This document shows, piece after piece, positions 25,884 through 35,800 of a stretch of 64,000 nucleotides of DNA (position 1 is the first letter of the stretch; each line of letters opens with the position of its first letter). The DNA comes from Aquiluna sp. KACHI24 (GTDB lineage: Bacteria > Actinomycetota > Actinomycetes > Actinomycetales > Microbacteriaceae): contig NZ_AP026677.1 of NCBI RefSeq assembly GCF_025997915.1, positions 496,001 to 560,000 of the forward strand. The letters run 5' to 3'. The position numbers and the translations under genes were made by a program. The notes beneath the pieces were generated by a model that saw only the letters and a list, made by a program, of their open reading frames with translations, was not told the DNA's origin and did not search any database.

Positions 25884-27272
25884 ATGATTAAGCCTGATTA
25901 CTCGCAGCCGGTTCCAGAAGACTTAGGCAAAGTTCACTTTGTAGGTATTGGTGGGTCTGGCATGTCCGGCCTTGCAAGACTTCTGCTCGGCATGGGGCAT
26001 CAGGTCACCGGTAGCGATGTTCGTGACAGCGACAACATCACGCAGCTAAGAAAACTTGGCGCAATTATCACGATCGGTCACGATGCCAAGAACCTAGGAG
26101 ATGCCGACACAGTCGTTGTCACCAGCGCGCTTTGGCCGACTAACCCGGAGTATCTATTGGCGAAGGAACGCGGACTGCCTGTGCTGCACCGCTCTGCCAT
26201 GTTGGCGCACCTTGCTTCGACAGGAAAGCTGATTGCGGTTGCGGGTGCGCACGGAAAAACCACCTCTACCGGCATGGTGGTCACCGCGCTCGATGTTTTG
26301 GGTGCAGATCCAAGCTTCGTAAACGGCGGAGTGATTCAGGCCTATGGTGCATCGAGCAATTTCGGGTCGGGGGAGCACTTCGTCATTGAGGCAGATGAGT
26401 CAGACAGCTCATTCCTTCACTACCAAACCGACACGGTCCTGATCACCAATGTTGACCCGGATCACCTCGACCATTTTGGCTCTCTCGAAGCATTTGAGGG
26501 GGAGTTCGTCAAGTTTGCTAATGCTGCTTCGAATCTAGTTGTCATCTCATCAGATGACCCTGGAGCGGTTCGCGTGAGTGCACGCCTTAGTCATGGGCGG
26601 GTGCTCACCTTCGGTGAGGCCGAATCAGCGGATGTTCAAGTTAGTGAGATCGATGCCTCTGGACCTCAGGTCAAGTTCACACTTGGTTACCAAGGCACCA
26701 AGGTTCCGGTCCAACTAAGCATCCCTGGCGCACACAACGCCCTAAACGCTGCTGGAGCAGTAGCCGTATTGGTTGGACACGGTTTTGACTTTGCGCAAGC
26801 TGCAAATGCCGTCGCCACCTTTGGTGGAACAGTACGCAGGTTCGAGTTACATGGCGAGCGCAGGGGGGTAAAGGTTTATGACGACTTTGCCCACCATCCG
26901 ACCGAGGTTGCAGCTGCCCTTAGAGCTGCCAGGGCAGCGGTTGGAACTGGAAAGCTAATCACTGTTTTCCAGCCACATTTGTATTCCAGAACTCGCATTT
27001 TTGCCCAGGAATTTGCAGAGGCCCTATCCCTCAGTGACCAGGTTGTAGTGCTGGATGTTTACGCGGCACGCGAGGATCCCGAGCCTGGCGTTACTGGGGC
27101 ACTGATTACCGACCGATTCTCTGATCAGGGGAAAGTCCACTACGTGCCACTTTGGGAGGATGCGCCGGCCGCCGCCGCCGCATTGGCAACCAAGGGTGAT
27201 TTCATCATGACCATGGGTTGTGGCGATGTCTACAAGATGGTTCCTGAGCTCCTCGAGGCTCTAGAGAAGTGA
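25884..27272 (+). CDS. murC: UDP-MurNAc-L-alanine ligase MurC
   Basis: A 462-residue Mur ligase attaching the first residue of the stem peptide. It has the nucleotide loop [15 protein letters not shown] near residue 20, the P-loop [12 protein letters not shown] near 120, [21 protein letters not shown] and [10 protein letters not shown], all characteristic of MurC. The C-terminus overlaps ftsQ by four bases. Confidence 0.97.
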   Translation: MIKPDYSQPVPEDLGKVHFVGIGGSGMSGLARLLLGMGHQVTGSDVRDSDNITQLRKLGAIITIGHDAKNLGDADTVVVTSALWPTNPEYLLAKERGLPVLHRSAMLAHLASTGKLIAVAGAHGKTTSTGMVVTALDVLGADPSFVNGGVIQAYGASSNFGSGEHFVIEADESDSSFLHYQTDTVLITNVDPDHLDHFGSLEAFEGEFVKFANAASNLVVISSDDPGAVRVSARLSHGRVLTFGEAESADVQVSEIDASGPQVKFTLGYQGTKVPVQLSIPGAHNALNAAGAVAVLVGHGFDFAQAANAVATFGGTVRRFELHGERRGVKVYDDFAHHPTEVAAALRAARAAVGTGKLITVFQPHLYSRTRIFAQEFAEALSLSDQVVVLDVYAAREDPEPGVTGALITDRFSDQGKVHYVPLWEDAPAAAAALATKGDFIMTMGCGDVYKMVPELLEALEK

Positions 27273-28042
27273 AAAAGCCAGAGCGAGAGCTGCTGGCCAA
27301 AGAGCGCAAGCGCATCGGTAGAACCAAGCGCTCCAAGCCAAAGTCAAACCTCGGCCCGTTTGCCCTGTTTGCTCGAATATTCATGGTTGTGGCACCACTT
27401 GTCTTGGTTGGTTTGGTTGCAGCGACTTTCTTTACGCCGCTTTTGGCAATCGAAAAGATCACTATTTCCGGTACCCAGCGACTTGAGCCTAAGAAGATTT
27501 CGAAGGCACTGGAGAGCCTGGATGGCAGACCTCTCACCACTATCTCAGAGGTTGAGGTCGCAGAGCTGCTGGCGGATTTCCCCTTGATTGAGACCTTTGC
27601 CATTCAGGCCGAGCCACCGCACACTCTAAATGTCAAAATCCGAGAGCGTCAGCCAATCGTGGTTTTAGTTCGGTCTGGAAAAAACTATCTCTACGATGCC
27701 GCCGGGGTTCAAATTGAGCAAACCGATGCTGCCGTAAAGCTTCCGTATCTGAATCTAAAGGGCAATCCAAAAGATAACCCGCAGTTCAAAACGGCAATGG
27801 AGGTGTTGCTGTCGCTTCCCGTAAAGACCTATCAGCGGGTTTATTCGATTGAGGTGTCAGAGCAGCTCACCACCAACTTGGTTTTGAAGAAGTCAAACAT
27901 CACCGTTATCTGGGGCGATACCAAACAAGCCCTGCTTAAGAATGAAGTCTTGATGACACTTCTCAAGACGGGCCTTAGAGAGTCGGTTGTGGTTGACGTT
28001 TCATCGCCAAATGCGCCAGTGGTTACCTACCCAAATTACTGA
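27269..28042 (+). CDS. ftsQ: Cell division protein FtsQ
   Basis: A 257-residue bitopic protein: basic cytoplasmic tail with [12 protein letters not shown], one membrane helix at about residues 30-55, then a POTRA domain ([20 protein letters not shown]) and the FtsQ domain. It scaffolds FtsL and the septal synthase. GTG overlaps the murC TGA by four bases. It is the last gene before the 134-base gap that holds the ftsZ promoter. Confidence 0.92.
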   Translation: MKKPERELLAKERKRIGRTKRSKPKSNLGPFALFARIFMVVAPLVLVGLVAATFFTPLLAIEKITISGTQRLEPKKISKALESLDGRPLTTISEVEVAELLADFPLIETFAIQAEPPHTLNVKIRERQPIVVLVRSGKNYLYDAAGVQIEQTDAAVKLPYLNLKGNPKDNPQFKTAMEVLLSLPVKTYQRVYSIEVSEQLTTNLVLKKSNITVIWGDTKQALLKNEVLMTLLKTGLRESVVVDVSSPNAPVVTYPNY

Positions 28043-28127
28043 GCCTGTTTGCGACACGCCCGAGCCGATAGGTTCCGATTTGGCCCCAGCGCTCTAACTT
28101 CTTCGCGCAATTTGAAAACCTGAACAA

Positions 28128-28150
28128 AAGTTAAGCCTCAGCCTTAACTT
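28128..28150. promoter_or_regulatory. Palindrome upstream of ftsZ, candidate operator
   Basis: AAGTTAAG (28128-28135) and CTTAACTT (28143-28150) form a perfect 8-bp inverted repeat with a seven-base spacer. The palindrome ends 26 bases before the ftsZ GTG. A partial third half-site, CTAACTT, lies at 28094-28100. MerR-type regulators bind such palindromes, and an FtsR-like activator is encoded at 476-1153, so FtsR is the first candidate. The pairing could alternatively act in the mRNA leader. Confidence 0.5.
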
Positions 28151-28176
28151 GAGGGTTTTCTCAACAGGAGGCAAAA

Positions 28177-29340
28177 GTGTCACAGGCACCGAACTATCAA
28201 GCAGTCATCAAGGTCGTAGGCGTTGGTGGCGGTGGAGTAAACGCTCTGAACCGCATGATCCAATCTGGTCTTCGCGGAGTTGAGTTCGTAGCCGTAAACA
28301 CTGACGCCCAGCAGCTTCTAATGAGCGATGCTGATGTCAAGTTGGACATTGGTCGCGACATCACTCGTGGCCTCGGCGCCGGAGCCGACCCTGAAGTCGG
28401 TCGTCGTGCCGCTGAGGAGCACGAGAATGAGATTGAGTCAGCTCTGAAAGGCTCAGACATGGTCTTCGTAACCGCAGGCGAGGGTGGCGGAACCGGAACC
28501 GGTGCTGCACCGGTTGTTGCAAGAATCGCCCGCCGCCTCGGTGCTTTGACTGTCGGTGTTGTCACCAGACCGTTCAATTTTGAAGGCAAGCGTCGTGCTG
28601 TTCAGGCCGACGAGGGCATCAAGGCACTTCGTGCCGAGGTAGATACCCTGATCGTGGTTCCCAACCAGCGTCTGCTTGAAATGTCTAACAAGAAGATTTC
28701 CGCCATCGAGGCCTTCATGACCGCCGATGATGTTCTTCGAGCCGGTGTTCAGGGCATCAGCGACCTAATTGTCGTGCCAGGACTAATCAACCTCGACTTC
28801 AACGATGTCAAGTCAGTTATGCAGGGTGCAGGATCCGCCCTCATGGGTATCGGAACCGCAAAGGGTGAGGATCGTGCTGTCCGCGCTGCCGAGATCGCAG
28901 TTTCCTCACCACTACTGGAGGCAACCATCGAGGGTGCTCACGGAGTACTTCTGCTGATTCAAGGTGCTTCAGACCTAGGTCTGCACGAAATCGACGATGC
29001 TGCTCGCCTAGTTCAAGAGGCCGTCCACCCAGAGGCGAACATCATCTTTGGTGCAACCATTGAAGACACTCTCGGTGACGAGGTTCGCATCACCGTAATC
29101 GCCGCCGGCTTTGATGGTGGTGAGCCAACTTACCGCCGCTTTGACGCTGCTGCACTGGGCCAGGCTGCACTCGCAGCGGCAGCCTCTACCGCTGTGGCTA
29201 GCAGCACTGAAGAAGTGGCTGCAGAAGAGGTCGCAGCCGAGACTGTGACTGAGTTCCAGGGATTTGAGCCGGTTGAGGTCTCGGTTTCCTCCAACAACGG
29301 ATTCGGGGATGACCTAGATCTCCCTGAGTTCTTCCGTTGA
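28177..29340 (+). CDS. ftsZ: Cell division GTPase FtsZ
   Basis: A 387-residue tubulin-like GTPase forming the Z ring. The GTP-binding signature GGGTGTG is at 103-109, and the T7 loop NLDFNDVKS is intact. A variable linker rich in Ala and Glu follows residue 320, and the C-terminal peptide DLDLPEFFR is the docking site for SepF. The GTG start has a good AGGAGG site. It has its own upstream region of 134 bases with a palindrome. FtsA is not seen in the window, as expected for actinobacteria, where SepF anchors the ring. Confidence 0.98.
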   Translation: MSQAPNYQAVIKVVGVGGGGVNALNRMIQSGLRGVEFVAVNTDAQQLLMSDADVKLDIGRDITRGLGAGADPEVGRRAAEEHENEIESALKGSDMVFVTAGEGGGTGTGAAPVVARIARRLGALTVGVVTRPFNFEGKRRAVQADEGIKALRAEVDTLIVVPNQRLLEMSNKKISAIEAFMTADDVLRAGVQGISDLIVVPGLINLDFNDVKSVMQGAGSALMGIGTAKGEDRAVRAAEIAVSSPLLEATIEGAHGVLLLIQGASDLGLHEIDDAARLVQEAVHPEANIIFGATIEDTLGDEVRITVIAAGFDGGEPTYRRFDAAALGQAALAAAASTAVASSTEEVAAEEVAAETVTEFQGFEPVEVSVSSNNGFGDDLDLPEFFR

Positions 29341-30011
29341 GCCTAAAAGAACGTTACGAAAGGGTCTTGGCCGATGTGGCCAAGGCCCCTTCGGCTTTTG
29401 GTCCGGCCACCTTGATCGTGGTGACTAAGAATCACCCTGCCGAATTGGTAGCCGAGTTGGTTGACCTGGGATGCATGAATGTTGGCGAAAATCGTGACCA
29501 AGAGGCTAGCGCAAAGTATCTGGCTACTCAGGAGTTGCGACCCCACAACTCGCTCAACTGGCATTTCATTGGTCAGCTTCAAACCAACAAGGTGAAATCC
29601 GTGTTGCGCTATGCCTCGGCGATCCACTCGATTGACAGGTCCTCTCTGGTTCAAGAGCTGGCTAAGCAGCTACCAAAACTAGGGCGCACGGTGCAGGGGT
29701 TTATCGAACTGAATCTGACAGGGGATCCAGGTCGTGGTGGAGTAATGCCGGCGAATCTGGAAGCGCTCACCGAGGAAGTGCTCAAAGTGCCCGAGATTCA
29801 ACTACAGGGCTTGATGGCGGTTGCAGGCTTGGGAGAGGAACCGAGATCGGAATTTGAGAGGGTCTTGGAGCTGCAGCATCGCTTCTTGACGATTGCTCCA
29901 GAAGCCCGCTCGCTTTCAATGGGAATGAGCGAGGACTATCAGGTTGCGCTAGAACTTGGCGCGACACACATTCGGGTTGGGTCCAAAATAACGGGCCCGC
30001 GGTCTTATTGA
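29337..30011 (+). CDS. YggS/PLPBP-family pyridoxal phosphate homeostasis protein
   Basis: A 224-residue single-domain PLP-binding protein of the alanine racemase-like fold. The PLP lysine lies in LIVVTKNHP, and [29 protein letters not shown] and LSMGMSEDY are family blocks. It buffers PLP and influences amino-acid metabolism; its place behind ftsZ is conserved in Gram-positives. The start is TTG overlapping the ftsZ TGA by three bases with no intergenic space. Confidence 0.93.
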   Translation: MSLKERYERVLADVAKAPSAFGPATLIVVTKNHPAELVAELVDLGCMNVGENRDQEASAKYLATQELRPHNSLNWHFIGQLQTNKVKSVLRYASAIHSIDRSSLVQELAKQLPKLGRTVQGFIELNLTGDPGRGGVMPANLEALTEEVLKVPEIQLQGLMAVAGLGEEPRSEFERVLELQHRFLTIAPEARSLSMGMSEDYQVALELGATHIRVGSKITGPRSY

Positions 30012-30042
30012 GCCTAGTCTTGAGAGGAACTAAGGAGTATTC

Positions 30043-30426
30043 ATGGGCGTAATGAATTCAGTAATGACATTCTTCGGATTTGGTGGCTCTGAGGCACCTG
30101 TTTCGGAATCTGCTGCAAAGCCTCGCCCAGTCACTCGTCGACGCTCCTCTGACATGTCAGAGATTGTCACCATCGACCCTCAGTCATACGCCGACGGCAA
30201 GGATGTCGCCGCGAACTTCCGTCAGGGCGTGCCGGTAATCGTAAATATTGCAGCCCTGAGCGAGCCTGAGGCCAAGCGCATGCTCGACTTCATGATTGGA
30301 CTCAAGGAAGGCCTTGAGGGCTCGCTGAAGCGAGTCACCCCGAAGGTATACCTGCTCACCCCGGCACACGTTGCGATTTCCGACTCAGACTCTGAGGAAG
30401 AGACCAGCGAAGACCTAATGAACTAG
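30043..30426 (+). CDS. sepF: Cell division protein SepF
   Basis: A 127-residue protein with the SepF layout: N-terminal amphipathic membrane-targeting helix (VMNSVMTFFGF), a linker, and the core domain from about residue 42 (IVTIDPQSYADGKDVAANFRQ shortened, then VNIAALSEPEAKRMLDF). It tethers FtsZ to the membrane through the FtsZ C-terminal peptide. CTAAGGAG precedes the ATG, and TAGTCT at 30015-30020 may be an internal -10 box. The C-terminus is acidic. Confidence 0.95.
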   Translation: MGVMNSVMTFFGFGGSEAPVSESAAKPRPVTRRRSSDMSEIVTIDPQSYADGKDVAANFRQGVPVIVNIAALSEPEAKRMLDFMIGLKEGLEGSLKRVTPKVYLLTPAHVAISDSDSEEETSEDLMN

Positions 30427-30429
30427 CCC

Positions 30430-30714
30430 ATGGGTCTTCTGGGCAGCCTCTTAGCTTTCGCGCTTCAAATTTACTTCTACGTTTTGATGGCGCGCTTTGT
30501 TGTGGACCTCATCATGAGCGTGAATCGCTCTTGGAGACCCCCGGGCATCCTGCTCCCTGTTTTGGATTTTGTTTACACAATCACTGATCCGCCTTTGAAG
30601 TTTGTTCGTCGATTCGTACCACCAGTGAGACTTGGGCCAGTTGCTCTTGATCTTGCCTTCACGATTGTGCTCATAGCGGTACTTTTCCTCCGGAGTTTGG
30701 CAGCCGCCCTTTAG
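30430..30714 (+). CDS. YggT-family membrane protein
   Basis: A 94-residue protein with two hydrophobic segments (about residues 2-26 and 70-93) flanking the conserved ITDPPLKFVRRFVPP motif of the YggT family. It lies three bases behind sepF and before divIVA, the standard Gram-positive order sepF-yggT-divIVA. The family is implicated in membrane or osmotic functions and in division-site assembly; the precise role is unknown. Confidence 0.92.
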   Translation: MGLLGSLLAFALQIYFYVLMARFVVDLIMSVNRSWRPPGILLPVLDFVYTITDPPLKFVRRFVPPVRLGPVALDLAFTIVLIAVLFLRSLAAAL

Positions 30715-30768
30715 TCAAATAACATGGTGTTCGTTGCTTTGAGCGACCCTGTTAGGAAGGTGCACCAA

Positions 30769-31446
30769 ATGGCGCTGACGCCCGAGGATGTAGTCAACAA
30801 GAGATTTCAGCAAACCAAGTTCCGTGAGGGTTACGACCAGGACGAGGTAGATGACTTCCTGGACGAGGTGGCCGTTGAATTCCGCCGCCTAAGCCAAGAG
30901 AACGAAGAGCTAAAGGCCAAGTTGGCAGCAGCCCAGGCTCGCGCTGAGGAGGCTCCTGCAGCCGCTCCTTCCTACCCTGCAGCATCCGTTGTCGCCGCTG
31001 CGGCAGTGCCATCGGCCTCAGATGCTCAGAACTCGCACAGTCTTTTGGAGCTTGCTCGCAAGCTACACGAGGAGCACGTTCGCGAAGGTCTTACCAAGCG
31101 CGACCAGCTAATCCGAGACGGCCAAGAGCAGGCCACTCGTCTAGTCCGCGATGCTGAGGCTCAGGCTCGTGCAGTAATCGGACAGCTTGAGCTTGACCGC
31201 CGTGCAATCGAGAACACCATCGACGAGCTTCGTGAATTCGAGCACGACTACCGTGCCCGGCTGCGCGACTACATCGAGAACCAACTGCAGACCTTGGTCC
31301 GCGAGGAGTCCTTCGAGCAGCCTCTTGAGGCAGCGGCGAAGATCGAGCTCGAAAGCGCAGCTGCAGCCGCTGTAGTTGCAACTGCGGTTGAGGCTGAGGC
31401 ATCAGAGGAAGACGAAGAAGAAACCGAACTGAGTGAGCGCAACTAG
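30769..31446 (+). CDS. wag31: DivIVA/Wag31 polar growth protein
   Basis: A 225-residue coiled-coil protein that marks cell poles and recruits the elongation machinery in actinobacteria. The N-terminal DivIVA domain (ALTPEDVVNKRF, GYDQDEVDDFLDEV) is followed by an Ala-rich linker and a long coiled coil (about residues 85-180) and an acidic tail. I choose ATG at 30769, behind AGGAAGG and directly before the conserved LTPEDV; the in-frame ATG at 30724 adds 15 atypical residues. The end overlaps lspA by 14 bases. Confidence 0.93.
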   Translation: MALTPEDVVNKRFQQTKFREGYDQDEVDDFLDEVAVEFRRLSQENEELKAKLAAAQARAEEAPAAAPSYPAASVVAAAAVPSASDAQNSHSLLELARKLHEEHVREGLTKRDQLIRDGQEQATRLVRDAEAQARAVIGQLELDRRAIENTIDELREFEHDYRARLRDYIENQLQTLVREESFEQPLEAAAKIELESAAAAAVVATAVEAEASEEDEEETELSERN

Positions 31447-31927
31447 CTCCTCAGCCCGCTGGGTTTATTCGATTGGCTTTTCGACTGTCTTCCTAGATCA
31501 GTTCACGAAGTATGCCGCTGAGCATTTTTTGTCGGACGGAAGCGTCGTAAATGTAATGGGCGACTTGTTGCGGTTTCGCCTTGCCTACAACGAAGCGGCG
31601 GCATTCTCGCTGGGCTTCGGTGCAACGTGGATCCTGGCGCTCATTTCTTCGGTGGCGGTGCTGTTGCTTCTTTGGTACGGACCTAAGGCCAAGACCACCA
31701 TCTGGGCAGTCATTGCTGGTTTGGTTCTTGGTGGGGCAGCTGGCAACTGGGTGGATCGGGTATTCAAGGAGCCGGCTTTCTTCTCAGGGCACGTGGTTGA
31801 TTTCATCCAGATTCCGTTCAATTTCCCAATTTTCAACTTGGCTGATTCGTTCCTCGTGATTGGCATCACTCTGGCCATGCTGCGGACCCTCAGAGGCGAT
31901 GAGATTGGCGGCGGCAGGGGTGAGTAA
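31433..31927 (+). CDS. lspA: Lipoprotein signal peptidase (signal peptidase II)
   Basis: A 164-residue membrane aspartyl protease with four helices. It cleaves prolipoproteins before the lipidated cysteine. The catalytic aspartates are D108 (NWVDRV) and D138 (NLADSF). GTG starts within the end of divIVA. Likely substrates in this window include CtaC. The pathway's last enzyme, Lnt, is encoded at 56058-57557. Confidence 0.96.
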   Translation: MSATSSSARWVYSIGFSTVFLDQFTKYAAEHFLSDGSVVNVMGDLLRFRLAYNEAAAFSLGFGATWILALISSVAVLLLLWYGPKAKTTIWAVIAGLVLGGAAGNWVDRVFKEPAFFSGHVVDFIQIPFNFPIFNLADSFLVIGITLAMLRTLRGDEIGGGRGE

Positions 31928-32855
31928 ATTCCTCCCAGTTCCGGATCTGCTAGCAGGCGAAAGAGCCGATGCGGCAATCGCAAAAATGCTTGGCCTTTCT
32001 AGAACCAAGGTGATTGACCTGATTGAAGCTGGCTTGGTCAGATCTCAGTTTGGAGCTTTGGGTAAGTCCGATCGACTTTCGGTGGAGATGATCATCGAGG
32101 TTGAGCTAGATGAGCGACCAGTCCAAAGTTTGGAGATAGTTGCAGCCGATGTTCCAGAGCTTGAGATTGTCTATCTTGACGACGACATCGTCGTTATCAA
32201 CAAACCTGCCGGGGTGGTCTCGCACCCTTCAGTTGGGTTCGAAGGCCCAAGCGTCGCCGGAGTGCTGCTCTCCAGGGGTATTACCCTTTCCACCTCAGGC
32301 GCTCAGGAGCGACAGGGGATCGTGCAGCGTCTTGATGTGGGCACTAGCGGTTTGATGGTGCTGGCTAGGTCGGAGCGCGCGTACTCTGTCCTCAAACAAG
32401 CGTTCAGGGATAGGACGGTGAAGAAGACCTACCACGCCCTGGCCCAAGGGCATCCGGAGCCAGCCTCGGGAACCATCGATACTCCGATTGCTAGGAGTCA
32501 GCGCCATGACTATAAGTTCACGATTTCAGCCGAAGGTAAGCACGCGGTTACACACTATAAAACCATTGAACTGCTGCCGGCAGCGGCCTTGATGGAGGTC
32601 GGGCTTGAGACTGGCAGAACGCACCAAATCCGCGTGCACTTCTCTCACTTTAGGCACCCTCTGGTAGGGGATCCGCTCTATGGGGCGGACCCCAAACTAG
32701 CTTCAGCCTTGGGTCTTGATAGGCAGTGGCTACATGCCAAGAAGTTGGCCTTTGCACACCCGATTAGCGGAGACTGGGTTGAATTTGAATCTGATTATCC
32801 CGCGGATCTGGAACTCGCTCTCGGCAAACTCAGGGATACCGATTTTCGGCTTTAG
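31920..32855 (+). CDS. RluD-family 23S rRNA pseudouridine synthase
   Basis: A 311-residue enzyme with an N-terminal S4 RNA-binding domain (RADAAIAKMLGLSRTKVIDL, given in part) and a RluA-type catalytic domain. The catalytic aspartate is D139 in QRLDVGTSG; the usual histidine of HRLD is glutamine here (codon CAG). GRTHQIRVHF and GDPLYGA are also present. The GTG at 31920 gives the usual family start (SKFLPVPD); ATG at 31899 is the alternative. It overlaps lspA by eight bases and is the last gene of the dcw-linked run. Confidence 0.92.
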   Translation: MSKFLPVPDLLAGERADAAIAKMLGLSRTKVIDLIEAGLVRSQFGALGKSDRLSVEMIIEVELDERPVQSLEIVAADVPELEIVYLDDDIVVINKPAGVVSHPSVGFEGPSVAGVLLSRGITLSTSGAQERQGIVQRLDVGTSGLMVLARSERAYSVLKQAFRDRTVKKTYHALAQGHPEPASGTIDTPIARSQRHDYKFTISAEGKHAVTHYKTIELLPAAALMEVGLETGRTHQIRVHFSHFRHPLVGDPLYGADPKLASALGLDRQWLHAKKLAFAHPISGDWVEFESDYPADLELALGKLRDTDFRL

Positions 32856-32883
32856 GATTTAGGCCTATCAACTAGGAGCGGGT

Positions 32884-35800
32884 TTGAGCGAGTCTTTTGT
32901 TCACCTGCACAATCACACCGAGTATTCGATGCTCGATGGGGCAGCGCGGGTCAAAAAGCTGATTGCGAAGGCAGTCGAGCTTGGCATGCCTGCCATAGCG
33001 ATGACCGACCATGGCAATACTCACGGAGCGTATGAATTCTGGAAACAGGCGAAGGCTCAGGGCATAAAGCCGATTATTGGTATCGAAGCCTACGTGGCTC
33101 CTGGGTCTCGCCTCGAAAAATCCAAGGTTCGATGGGCCGATGGGGGAGATGACGACGTCTCCGGTGGTGGTGCCTATAGCCACATGACCATGTGGTCAAC
33201 CGATAACGCCTCGATGCAAAATCTCTTCCGGCTATCCTCCGAGGCATATCTTTCGGGTTACTACTTCAAGCCGCGCATGGACCGCGAGCTTCTCAATAAA
33301 TACGGCAAGGGTTTGATCGCGACCACGGGTTGCCCCGGTGGAGAGGTGCAAACCCGACTGCGCCTGGGTCAGTACGACGAGGCCATTCGAACTGCAGCGG
33401 AGTTCAGGGACATCTTCGGTGAGGGCAATTTTTTCGTCGAGGTTATGGATCACGGCCTCTCAATCGAGAAGCGTGTTCGTGACGACCTACTGCGTTTGGC
33501 AAAGGACTTGAGCCTCCCTCTGGTTGCAACTAATGATTTGCACTACACAAATCAGGAGGACCACGAGGCCCACGACGCGCTGCTGTGTGTCCAGGTTGGT
33601 TCAAATATCTATGACCAAAACCGCTTCAAGTTCGAATCTCAGGAGTACTACCTAAAGTCTGCTGCGCAAATGCGGGAGCTCTTCAAGGACCTACCCGAGG
33701 CTGCCAACAACACTTTGTTGATTGCAGAGCGCTCCGAAGTGAATTTTGAAAAGCGGGACCTCATGCCAAGGTTCCCGGTTCCGGAGGGGGAGACTGAGGC
33801 TGATTGGTTGGCCAAAGAGGTTTGGCGCGGAATGGATCGTCGATTCCCAAACGGTTACTCCGACAAGCACCGCGAGCAGGCCGCCTATGAACTCGATGTC
33901 ATAGTTCGAATGGGCTTCCCAGGTTACTTCCTGGTAGTGGCCGACTTCATCTCCTGGGCCCGATCCCAAGGCATTCGCGTAGGTCCCGGACGAGGATCGG
34001 CTGCAGGTTCAATCGTCGCTTACGCCCTTGGTATCACGGAACTTGATCCGCTGGAGCACGATCTGATCTTCGAGCGTTTTTTGAACCCAGAGCGACTCTC
34101 AATGCCTGATATCGATGTCGACTTCGACGATCGTCGCAGACCGGAAGTCATCCGTTACGTCACGGAGAAGTACGGCGATGACCGAGTGGCTCAGATCGTC
34201 ACCTTCGGAACCATCAAGGCCAAACAGGCATTGAAGGATGCTGCTCGGGTTTTGGCCATGCCATATGCCGTTGGGGAGAAGCTCACGAAGGCGATGCCTC
34301 CGATGGTGCTCGGACGCGATGTGTCGCTTAATGAATTGATCGATCCCGCTGCCGAACGCTACTCTGAGGCGGCTGAATTCAGGGAGATCATCGAGAATGA
34401 TGAGGAGTCAAAGCGAGTCTTTGATCTCGCTCAAGGCCTTGAATCTCTGAAGCGCCAATGGGGAGTTCACGCTGCAGGTGTGATCATGTCGGCAGAGCCA
34501 CTGATGGATGTTATCCCCATCATGAAGCGCGAAGAAGACGGCGCGATTATCACGCAGTTCGATCAACCCCCTTGTGAAGATCTAGGTCTTCTAAAGATGG
34601 ACTTCTTGGGTCTTAGAAACCTAACTGTCTTGGATGACGCTCTAGAGAACATCCGGCAAAACCGTGGCGAGAGTGTTGTGTTGGAGGAGCTCGACCTCAA
34701 CGCCGACGAAAAGACCTTCGAGCTACTCTCTCGTGGTGACACACTGGGTGTTTTTCAGCTCGATGGTGACGCCATGCGACAGCTACTTCGTCAGCTAAAA
34801 CCAACGGAATTCGAGCACATATCAGCAGTAATTGCGCTTTATCGCCCGGGTCCCATGGGCATGAACTCTCACATCAACTATGCCCAGCGTAAGAATGGGC
34901 AGCAGCAGTCCGAGCCAGTGCATCCAGAACTCGAAGAACCGCTTCGCGAGATCTTGGGCCCCACCTATGGACTGATTGTCTACCAAGAGCAGGTTATGGC
35001 GGCCGCTCAAAAAGTGGCCGGATACTCGCTGGGTCAAGCAGACCTGCTGCGTCGAGCCATGGGAAAGAAAAAGCCTGAGGAGCTGGAAAAGCAGTACGAA
35101 ATTTTCAGTGCTGGTATGCAAGAGCGCAACTACTCCAAAGACGCGATCAAGGCCCTCTGGGAGACTTTGCTTCCATTTGCCGACTACGCGTTCAATAAGG
35201 CTCACTCAGCGGGTTACGGCGTGCTTAGTTACTGGACCGCTTATCTCAAAGCCAATTACCCAGCCGAGTACATGGCGGCGTTGCTTACAAGCGTTGGTGA
35301 TTCGAAGGACAAGCTTGCGATCTACCTCAATGAATGTCGCAAGATGGGTATCAAGGTGCTACCGCCGGACGTCAGTGAATCAATTGGTGTTTTTGCTGCG
35401 GTAGGTGATGACATTCGATTTGGTCTAGGTGCAATCCGAAACGTTGGCAAAAACGTAGTCGATGCGATTGTCGAGGCTCGTCAAGCTGGAAAGTTCACCT
35501 CTTTCCACGACTTCCTATCGCGAGTCGGTCAGCAGGCCACCTCGAAGCGCGTTGTCGAATCTCTCATTAAGGCTGGAGCCTTTGACTCACTTGGACACAC
35601 CCGCAGGTCTCTGATTGCAATTCACGAAGAGGCAATTGACTCAGCAGTGGTTTTGAAGAAGCAGCAGGCATCTGGCCAGATGGATCTCTTCGGCGATCTT
35701 TTAGAAGAGGATCCAGCCGTGATTGAGGTGCCTACTCTTCCAGAGTGGACCAAACGTGACCTGCTATCGCATGAGCGCGAGATGCTGGGTCTTTACGTCT

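Noticed and set aside
30724-30768. Upstream start of DivIVA
   Set aside because: The DivIVA domain conventionally begins at LTPEDV, right after the ATG at 30769, which has a good Shine-Dalgarno sequence.
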